Shown: piece after piece, positions 1-5,839 of the stretch | Numbering within the stretch: the first letter of the stretch is position 1 | Layout: every line of letters starts with the position of its first letter | Assembly (NCBI GenBank): GCA_003541895.1 | Contig: DPLR01000301.1 | Span: 1 to 9,014, forward strand | Source: Cytophagales bacterium | GTDB lineage: Bacteria > Bacteroidota > Bacteroidia > Cytophagales > Cyclobacteriaceae | Direction of reading: 5' to 3' | Length of the DNA: 9,014 nt | The notes under the pieces: generated by a model | The model's database searches: none | Told to the model about the DNA's origin: nothing | Seen by the model: only the letters and a program-made list of their open reading frames with translations | Translations under genes and position numbers: made by a program

Positions 1-2381
1 TGATCAATTTATTCGATGACAACTCAAACGATATTACGCAATGGATTGTAGATACCGATCATAAATTTCCTTACTCGTTTCATCACCCGTATTTTGATAA
101 TGAGATATTAAATGACATTCGAAATGCGAGGTTAAATGGCGTGTCCTATTTTTCCAATGTCTATTCATTTGAAGAAAAGAATAAATTCTGGAATCATTAT
201 TTTGAACATACCGATTTCAAAAGATTTCCAGATGAATTAAAGCAAATCATTTTGGCCAAAGAAAGCTATGCCCAAAGCATGGCCCTTGAAAAACACTCAG
301 GTATTTTAAACCCCAATATAAATGGCAAAGTGCTGGACGCTGCCCAGCGCGAAATACTTGAGCGCTTTGCAAAAGTCTTTGAACAATCTTACATACGCTT
401 CCTTGACTTACAAAAGGCTGAGTCACAAGCACGCGAAGCACAAATCGAAACTGCTCTTGAGCGTGTGCGTGCGGTTGCCATGGCCATGCATAAGCCAGAA
501 GAAATGCTCGACATGTGCAAGGTTATTGCCAATGAACTTCAAAAACTCAACATCGAAAAAGTTAAACTAGTAGAAACCCTAGTGTTTTATCCTGAAAAGG
601 AAATTTTGCTTGATTATGAACATTACCCAATATCAAATCATACTTGCATTTCCACCATTGAATACAAAAAGCATCCCGCCATTTTAGATATGGCCAATAA
701 AATGCTGTCAAGCAACGAAGGGTTCTATCACAATCGTTTGACCGGCCAGGAACTTAAGGAGTGGATCGCTTACATGCAGAGCATCAATCTATATGTTGAA
801 CCACAGCTATTAGTGGAAGATGAACTCAATTATTATTTTCATTCCATAGGTTCTGCTGCACTGGGTTTGGTAACATTCAGAATGCTGAACGATGAAGAGA
901 TTGGATTGTTCAAAAGACTTAGGAATGTTTTCGAGCTTGCCTACACCCGCTATGTTGACATTGAACGAGCTTTAGCCCAAGCACGCGAGGCACAAATTGA
1001 AGCTGCATTAGAAAAAGTGCGGAGCCGTACATTGGCCATGCAAAAATCGGATGAACTTGCAGAGACATCAGCCGTACTTTTTAAACAATTGATTGGCTTG
1101 GGCATTTCACCGAACCGGTTGTACATCACTTTGATTAAAGATGAAAATGGCGATGCGGAATTTTGGATCACCGATGAAGACGGCAGCAAAGTGAGCATGG
1201 CCTATGAAGACAACATGAATAGCAATGCTTCCTTCAAAAAAATGTTTGACGGTTGGAAAGCTAAAAAGCAATCCATGATCATCGACATGCAGGGCGAAGA
1301 ATTGAAAAATTATTTTCAGCATCTTACGCAACTCAATGTTCCTTTCAAAGGTGGGCTTGAGCAAAAGCGAAGAGTGCAGCACCTCGCTTATTTTAGCAAA
1401 GGTTTTATCGGTATGGCTTCGCCCGATGAGCAGCCAGTAGAGACGATGCAATTGCTCGAACGGTTTGCTTATGTATTCAATCTCACCTTCACGCGTTTCC
1501 ACGATTTGCAAATGGCCGAAGCTCATGCGTTACAGGCAGAGCAAGATTTGATCGAAATAAAAGCAGCAAGAAAAAAAGCAGAAGATGCGCTCACTGAATT
1601 GCAAGCCACGCAAAAGCAATTGATACAAAGTGAAAAGATGGCCAGCCTTGGCGAACTCACTGCAGGCATCGCACATGAAATTCAAAACCCATTGAACTTC
1701 GTAAATAATTTTTCTGAAGTAAGCAACGAGTTGATGGCGGAACTCAAAACCGAACTGGCAACTGGCAACCGAGAACTGGCAACCGAAATCGCAAATGATA
1801 TTGCCGGTAACCTCGAGAAAATAAATCATCACGGCAAACGTGCTGCCGATATTGTGAAAGGAATGCTGCAACACTCGCGCACGAGCTCCGGCCAAAAAGA
1901 ATTAACAGACATCAATGCGCTTTGCGATGAATATCTGCGCTTAGCTTATCACGGCCTCCGCGCGAAAGACAAATCTTTCAACGCAAAATTTGAAACAGAT
2001 TTCGATTCGTCAATTCCAAAAATAAATGTGATCCCGCAAGACATCGGCAGAGTGATCTTGAATTTGATCAATAATGCTTTCTATGCAGTGAACGAAAAAG
2101 CGAAGCTGCAAGCAGCTGGCTTCGAGTCTCTGGTTAAAGTCACTACTAAAAAACTCGAAGACAAAATTGTAATACGAGTTGCTGACAATGGCAATGGAAT
2201 CCCCAACTCCATCAAAGAAAAAATATTTCAGCCCTTCTTCACCACAAAACCAACCGGGCAAGGAACAGGACTCGGGCTTTCACTTGCTTATGACATTGTG
2301 ACGAAGGGACATGGGGGTGAGTTGAAGGTTGAGACAAAAGAGGGAGAAGGCTCAATTTTCGTTATTCTTCTAAATAGTTAA
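1..2381 (+). CDS. Soluble sensor histidine kinase with tandem sensor modules (5' partial)
   Basis: The reading frame is open from base 3 to the TAA at 2379-2381 (792 residues visible), so the gene starts upstream of the window. The GTG at 141 lies inside a sensor module and is not a convincing start. No membrane helix or signal peptide is visible, so the protein is probably cytoplasmic. Order: the end of one sensor module, two complete modules of about 184 residues (see the repeat entry), a coiled coil (about 1518-1625), the HisKA/DHp helix with phospho-acceptor His at 1674-1676 (motif [12 protein letters not shown]), and HATPase_c with N-box NLINNA (acceptor Asn at 2073-2075), G1 box DNGNGIP (Asp at 2184-2186), F box FFTTKP and G2 box [10 protein letters not shown] (2256-2285). 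All catalytic motifs are intact, so an active autokinase is expected. There is no receiver domain in the visible part. The modules resemble repeats seen in Bacteroidota kinases and may be GAF-like; their ligand is unknown. The next gene starts 3 bp after the stop. Confidence 0.93.
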   Translation, partial: INLFDDNSNDITQWIVDTDHKFPYSFHHPYFDNEILNDIRNARLNGVSYFSNVYSFEEKNKFWNHYFEHTDFKRFPDELKQIILAKESYAQSMALEKHSGILNPNINGKVLDAAQREILERFAKVFEQSYIRFLDLQKAESQAREAQIETALERVRAVAMAMHKPEEMLDMCKVIANELQKLNIEKVKLVETLVFYPEKEILLDYEHYPISNHTCISTIEYKKHPAILDMANKMLSSNEGFYHNRLTGQELKEWIAYMQSINLYVEPQLLVEDELNYYFHSIGSAALGLVTFRMLNDEEIGLFKRLRNVFELAYTRYVDIERALAQAREAQIEAALEKVRSRTLAMQKSDELAETSAVLFKQLIGLGISPNRLYITLIKDENGDAEFWITDEDGSKVSMAYEDNMNSNASFKKMFDGWKAKKQSMIIDMQGEELKNYFQHLTQLNVPFKGGLEQKRRVQHLAYFSKGFIGMASPDEQPVETMQLLERFAYVFNLTFTRFHDLQMAEAHALQAEQDLIEIKAARKKAEDALTELQATQKQLIQSEKMASLGELTAGIAHEIQNPLNFVNNFSEVSNELMAELKTELATGNRELATEIANDIAGNLEKINHHGKRAADIVKGMLQHSRTSSGQKELTDINALCDEYLRLAYHGLRAKDKSFNAKFETDFDSSIPKINVIPQDIGRVILNLINNAFYAVNEKAKLQAAGFESLVKVTTKKLEDKIVIRVADNGNGIPNSIKEKIFQPFFTTKPTGQGTGLGLSLAYDIVTKGHGGELKVETKEGEGSIFVILLNS
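426..1517 (+). repeat. Tandem sensor modules inside the first kinase
   Basis: Two successive modules begin with almost the same peptide, AQAREAQIE(T/A)ALE(R/K)VR, at 426 and 978. The period is 552 bp (184 codons), and a degenerate third boundary lies near 1518. Each module ends in the same kind of helix: LERFAKVFEQSYIRF before 426, FKRLRNVFELAYTRY before 978, and LERFAYVFNLTFTRF before 1518. The part before 426 is the end of a further module that runs off the left edge. Apart from the joining helices, the module interiors have diverged strongly, so this is an old internal duplication rather than a recent DNA repeat. A GAF-like fold is possible but not proven by the sequence alone. Confidence 0.75.
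1740..1792 (+). repeat. 53-bp tract shared with 7152-7204 (kinase DHp region)
   Basis: This tract encodes the link between the two DHp helices ([18 protein letters not shown]). It matches 7152-7204 in the fourth kinase at 52 of 53 positions, while the DNA on both sides carries several silent differences. Inside it the 10-mer AACTGGCAAC occurs twice, and ACTGGCAACC partly overlaps the first copy. A diverged version is at 5111-5151 in the third kinase. The second kinase has an unrelated sequence of the same length here (EIEKGNHDEAKLLAKDI). Confidence 0.8.
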
Positions 2382-2384
2382 ACA

Positions 2385-4343
2385 ATGAAAAAATCAATCA
2401 TTCTTTTTTTCATGGCTTCAAGCCTTCTGTTAAAAGGGCAAGAAATTATTGAAGATAAAATACGGCACTCGCTCGATTCGATTTTTCGAAAAATGGAATC
2501 AGAGAAAGATGAAAACAAACGTCTCGATTTATTATTGAGCGTTTATTCAACACAAATTGATGCGTTCCCATTGCTTACGCTTGAAGCCTACGAAAAACTA
2601 TTTCTTATCTCTCAAAAAATTAAAGATCCGCTCTGCGAATCAGCGGCTTGGAGTTTTGCAGGTCAAGGGTATCGCTTGTCGGGCAATTATATCAAGGCAC
2701 TTGAATGCCATCACAAGGCAGTAGCCCTTGCTGAGAAAACAAGAAACCTCGGCTTGTTAGCATACGCCCAAAATCAGCTTGCTCACGTTTATAAAGACCG
2801 TGATGAGTTTGATATGGCGCTTCACTTTTATCTAACTTCAAAAGCAAACGCTAATAAGAACAAAATCACCCGCATTGCTTATTGGCCGATGATGAACCTT
2901 GGAGCAATTTATATTGGCTTGAATCAATTGGATTCCTCTTTGTATTATTCAAATCAAGTTTACAACAGCCATCAAATTGATGTTTACAGCTCTTACATAT
3001 TAATGAACATTGCGGTAGCGAATAGCAAGAAGGGAAACCAAAAGGAGGCTGAAAAATATTTTAAGAAGGCAATCGATGAAGCATCTCTTATATCAGCCTC
3101 GGGCAGATTCAAAGTGCTCAATTACCAAGCATATGCTGAACATTTCAGGAGGTTCGGTCAACTTGATTCATGTATTAAGTACGCCAAGAAAGCGATTCAA
3201 TCAGTTCACAACACTGTATTCCAATATTTAGAATTGAAGCCTGCGAAATTGCTCACCGATATATATCAAAACATAAATGCCGATAGCACATTGAAATATT
3301 TGAAACTGTTTCAAGCCACCAATGATAGTCTTTACAGCACCCAGGCCAACCAACAATTGCGAATGATGACTTTTGAAGAAGAACAACGGCAGCAAGAACT
3401 GGCGAAAGAAAAAATAAATTACCAGAGCAAAATTAGGATCAATATTATGCTAAGTGTAATCACCGTGTTTTCTGTTGTAGCGATTGTCTTGTACCGCAAT
3501 AACCGACAAAAACAAAAAGCCAATGCAGTGTTAGAAAAAACGTTGGCCGACTTGAAATCTACGCAAACCCAACTTATTCAATCTGAAAAGATGGCTTCGC
3601 TCGGTGAGCTTACAGCCGGTATTGCTCATGAGATTCAAAACCCGCTCAACTTCGTGAATAATTTTTCAGAAGTAAACCAAGAGTTGATTGGTGAAATGAG
3701 ATCTGAAATTGAAAAAGGAAATCATGATGAAGCAAAATTGCTTGCCAAAGACATTGAAGAGAATGAGCAGAAAATAAATCACCACGGCAAACGTGCTGAT
3801 GCCATCGTGAAAGGTATGCTTCAACACTCGCGCACGAGTTCGGGCCAAAAAGAATTGACCGACATCAATGCGTTGTGCGATGAATATTTGCGATTGGCCT
3901 ATCACGGCCTCCGCGCGAAAGACAAAACGTTCAACGCCAAATTTGAAACTGATTTCGATTCATCGCTTCCAAAAATTAATGTCATTCCACAAGATATAGG
4001 CCGAGTGATTTTGAATTTGATCAACAACGCATTTTATGCCGTGAACGAAAGGCTTCGACAAGCTCAGCCCGATAGTAACTATGAACCGCTAGTTAAAGTC
4101 GCCACAAAAAATCTTAGCGATAAAATTGAAATCCACGTGCAAGACAATGGCAACGGAATTCCAGACTCAGTCAAAGAAAAAATATTTCAGCCTTTCTTCA
4201 CGACCAAACCAACAGGGCAAGGAACTGGACTTGGGCTTTCGCTTGCTTATGATATTGTGACAAAAAGCCATGGGGGGAATCTGATTGTACAACCTAATGC
4301 AACGCAAGGGGCTGAATTTACTATCATTCTACCGGCATCATAA
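2385..4343 (+). CDS. Periplasmic-TPR transmembrane sensor histidine kinase
   Basis: 652 residues, ATG start 3 bp after the upstream stop. Residues 1-18 form a signal peptide (MKKSIILFFMASSLLLKG, then QE). Residues ~40-330 are helical TPR-type repeats, including LNQLDSSLYYSNQ and FGQLDSCIKYAKKA, and should lie in the periplasm. A charged coiled coil (~330-350) leads to one membrane helix (~352-370), followed by YRNNRQKQKANAV and a cytoplasmic coiled coil. The DHp acceptor is His415 ([12 protein letters not shown]). HATPase_c has N-box Asn548, G1 box DNGNGIP from Asp587, FFTTKP, and G2 box [10 protein letters not shown] 611-620. All motifs are intact. Role: autophosphorylation on His and transfer to a response regulator not encoded here; the signal sensed by the TPR part is unknown. 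The loop after the N-box contains RLRQAQPD, encoded by a dispersed-repeat-like sequence. This is a common Bacteroidota architecture of the usual length. Confidence 0.93.
   Translation: MKKSIILFFMASSLLLKGQEIIEDKIRHSLDSIFRKMESEKDENKRLDLLLSVYSTQIDAFPLLTLEAYEKLFLISQKIKDPLCESAAWSFAGQGYRLSGNYIKALECHHKAVALAEKTRNLGLLAYAQNQLAHVYKDRDEFDMALHFYLTSKANANKNKITRIAYWPMMNLGAIYIGLNQLDSSLYYSNQVYNSHQIDVYSSYILMNIAVANSKKGNQKEAEKYFKKAIDEASLISASGRFKVLNYQAYAEHFRRFGQLDSCIKYAKKAIQSVHNTVFQYLELKPAKLLTDIYQNINADSTLKYLKLFQATNDSLYSTQANQQLRMMTFEEEQRQQELAKEKINYQSKIRINIMLSVITVFSVVAIVLYRNNRQKQKANAVLEKTLADLKSTQTQLIQSEKMASLGELTAGIAHEIQNPLNFVNNFSEVNQELIGEMRSEIEKGNHDEAKLLAKDIEENEQKINHHGKRADAIVKGMLQHSRTSSGQKELTDINALCDEYLRLAYHGLRAKDKTFNAKFETDFDSSLPKINVIPQDIGRVILNLINNAFYAVNERLRQAQPDSNYEPLVKVATKNLSDKIEIHVQDNGNGIPDSVKEKIFQPFFTTKPTGQGTGLGLSLAYDIVTKSHGGNLIVQPNATQGAEFTIILPAS
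4051..4069 (+). repeat. Dispersed-repeat-like 19-mer inside kinase ATP-binding domain
   Basis: GGCTTCGACAAGCTCAGCC, with GGCT/AGCC arms at its ends. It is read in frame as part of RLRQAQPD just after the N-box. An identical copy is at 7510-7528 in the fourth kinase. The first and third kinases have KAKLQ(A/T)AG at this place and no such sequence. From memory, this sequence and its complement resemble a short repeat scattered through many bacterial genomes; that has not been checked here. Confidence 0.65.
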
Positions 4344-5110
4344 AATGCAACGCTATCTTTAAGAACTCATAAACTTGTTAACACTATTCTGAATTTATGT
4401 ATTTACAAATTATACTGGCTATAGTTATCCTTAATTTCCTACGTAAAACAGTTCGTGAAAACGGTCAGCTTGTTAAGTGGAACAAATTACTTCTAGGAGG
4501 AATCATTTTTTCTGTTGCGTTGGTGGCACTGGAAATCCTCGCCAATAAAAACATATTCATTTTATGGATAGGTCATGCGCTCCTTCTCTCTCTTGTTTAT
4601 CTTATCTATACCAAAGAAGAATTTAAGTCGGCCAAGCCATTGATGATTGCGCTGTTGCCGTTGATCATTGCTGCTCTTATAAATGATTTGGTTGAAAATA
4701 CGGCTCCCGATTTTTATAAATCATGGGAGAATTATTTTGAAACGGTTCAAAATTTTGCGGTACTATGGTCGCTTGCCTATTGGTTCATTACCCGTAGACA
4801 GAGAAAAGCATTAGAGGAAGAGAAGCGAAAAGCCGAAGAGAAAGAAAGAGAATTTCAGCTTTCAGAAAAACTCAAAGCTCAACTTGAAGTGCAAGTAGCG
4901 GAACGCACCGCAGAACTTACCGAGCAGAAAAAGGAACTCGAAAAAGCTTTTGAGAATTTGAAAGCAACACAAACTCAGTTGATCCAATCCGAAAAGATGG
5001 CATCGCTGGGCGAACTCACTGCAGGCATCGCACATGAGATACAGAACCCATTAAACTTCGTGAATAATTTTTCCGAAGTGAGCAACGAACTCATAGCTGA
5101 AATGAAAACA

Positions 5111-5151
5111 GAACTGGCAGCCGGCAACCGGGAACTGGCAACTGAAATCGC
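5111..5151 (+). repeat. Diverged copy of the DHp repeat tract
   Basis: This encodes [14 protein letters not shown] in the third kinase and corresponds to 1752-1792 and 7164-7204. It keeps the GAACTGGCA...GAACTGGCA internal duplication but differs at several positions (GCAGCCGGCAACC in the middle). It shows that the short internal repeat predates at least some of the duplications. Confidence 0.55.
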
Positions 5152-5273
5152 TGATGACATTGCCGGGAACCAAGAAAAAATAAATCACCACGGCAAGCGC
5201 GCTGCCGACATTGTGAAAGGAATGCTGCAACACTCACGTAATAGCTCAGGCCAAAAAGAATTGACCGACATCA

Positions 5274-5741
5274 ATGCGCTGTGCGATGAATATTTGCGAT
5301 TGGCTTATCACGGCCTCCCGCGCAAAAGACAAAACGTTCAATGCGAAGTTCGAAACGGATTTCGATTCGTCTATTCCAAAGATCAACGTGATCACTCAGG
5401 ATATTGGAAGAGTGATTTTGAATTTAATCAACAATGCGTTTTACACGGTGAGTGAGAAAGCAAAATTGCAAACGGCTGGCTTCGAGCCGCTGGTTAAAGT
5501 CATCACTAAAAATCTTGAAGATAAAATTGAAATCAGCGTGCAAGACAACGGCAATGGAATTCCTGATTCTATCAAGGAAAAAATATTTCAGCCATTCTTC
5601 ACTACCAAACCAACGGGACAAGGCACTGGGTTGGGCTTATCATTGAGCTATGATATTGTGAAAGCACATGGAGGTGAATTAACAGTAAAGACAAAGGATG
5701 GCGATGGGAGTGAGTTTATTATTAAGATGCCCATAGTCTGA
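5274..5741 (+). CDS. Possible separately translated ATP-binding fragment
   Basis: After the frameshift, the HATPase_c half of the third kinase stays open. The nearest upstream ATG in that frame, at 5274, would give 155 residues: 15 out-of-frame residues, then the full ATP-binding domain (N-box Asn at 5433-5435, DNGNGIP from 5544, [10 protein letters not shown] from 5616). It overlaps the truncated upstream product by 182 bp, so translational re-initiation is conceivable but nothing in the sequence specifically supports it. It is listed because a gene caller may report it as its own gene. The more likely reading is the 3' half of the frameshifted gene. Confidence 0.3.
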   Translation: MRCAMNICDWLITASRAKDKTFNAKFETDFDSSIPKINVITQDIGRVILNLINNAFYTVSEKAKLQTAGFEPLVKVITKNLEDKIEISVQDNGNGIPDSIKEKIFQPFFTTKPTGQGTGLGLSLSYDIVKAHGGELTVKTKDGDGSEFIIKMPIV

Positions 5742-5743
5742 AC

Positions 5744-5839
5744 TAAGTAGAGATTTATGATATCGTGAAAACCAAAGTTGTGGAAGTTGAACCGAAAACA
5801 AATGAAGGCAGTCAATTTAAAACACATGCTCATGTTTAA
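5744..5839 (+). pseudogene. Relic of the C-terminal end of another kinase
   Basis: Right after the third kinase's stop, the frame from 5747 to the TAA at 5837-5839 reads VEIYDIVK, then VVEVEPKTNEGSQF, then KTHAHV and stop. This matches the extreme C-terminus of the kinase cores ([10 protein letters not shown]...[10 protein letters not shown]...P.V stop) in order, spacing and stop position, with about three or four codons missing where HGG should be. TATGATAT.GTGAAA is also kept as DNA (5756-5770, compare 5650-5664). Nothing upstream in this frame continues the domain, because a stop lies at 5744-5746. The simplest explanation is that most of a kinase gene between the third and fourth genes was deleted. 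The homology is short, so this is a reasoned call rather than a certain one. Confidence 0.6.

Larger units (their letters stand above)
4397..5741 (+). pseudogene. Polytopic membrane sensor histidine kinase, frameshifted
   Basis: The ATG at 4397 is the first start after an in-frame stop, 53 bp after the upstream gene. Residues 1-131 hold four or five hydrophobic segments (about 1-15, 29-48, 53-71, 80-97, 117-131), a membrane-embedded sensor with little soluble loop. A charged coiled coil follows (~135-200, with VAERTAEL), then DHp with His213. At 5317-5319 this gene reads CTCCCGC where the first two kinases read CTCCGCG. The extra C shifts the frame after Leu307, adds 45 unrelated residues and stops at 5455, before the ATP-binding domain. 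Removing one C restores a 447-residue kinase with N-box Asn346, DNGNGIP from Asp383 and [10 protein letters not shown] from 407, ending at the TGA at 5739-5741. The downstream part has no other defect, so the lesion is recent or a sequencing/assembly error. If real, the product keeps the sensor and dimerising DHp helices but cannot bind ATP. The membrane domain matches no family I can name. Confidence 0.85.

Noticed and set aside
141..143. GTG as the start of the first kinase
   Set aside because: The frame is open for the 46 codons before it back to the window edge, and a sensor module would be cut in half by starting here.
426..1003. The repeated AREAQIE segments as a mobile or CRISPR-like repeat
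   Set aside because: There are only a few copies, 552 bp apart, in frame and diverging at silent sites. They are protein-module boundaries, not a DNA repeat array.
1107..1526. Minus-strand open frame of 139 codons, and similar shorter ones across the window
   Set aside because: They lie antisense to clearly conserved kinase codons. The minus-strand frames over the cores recur at the same place in each paralog only because the sense strand is conserved, and they have no motifs of their own.
1752..1792. The [13 protein letters not shown] segment as a repeat insertion in the DHp domain
   Set aside because: The second kinase has a segment of the same length at that place, so nothing was inserted. 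It is an alternative version of the connector.
4354..4361. TATCTTTA before the third gene as a Bacteroidota -7 promoter element (TAnnTTTG)
   Set aside because: The last base does not match, and no TTG/TTTG -33 element lies at the right distance upstream. It is a chance-level match in A+T-rich DNA.
5310..5325. Programmed ribosomal frameshift in the third kinase
   Set aside because: CTCCCGCGC is not a known slippery heptamer, there is no clear stimulatory element, and the sister genes encode the same protein without a shift. An insertion or a sequence error is simpler.
5778..5780. TTG as the start of the fourth kinase
   Set aside because: It would put 16 extra residues ahead of the ATG at 5826, translated from the kinase-tail relic and ahead of the signal peptide. 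Three in-frame ATGs lie just downstream.
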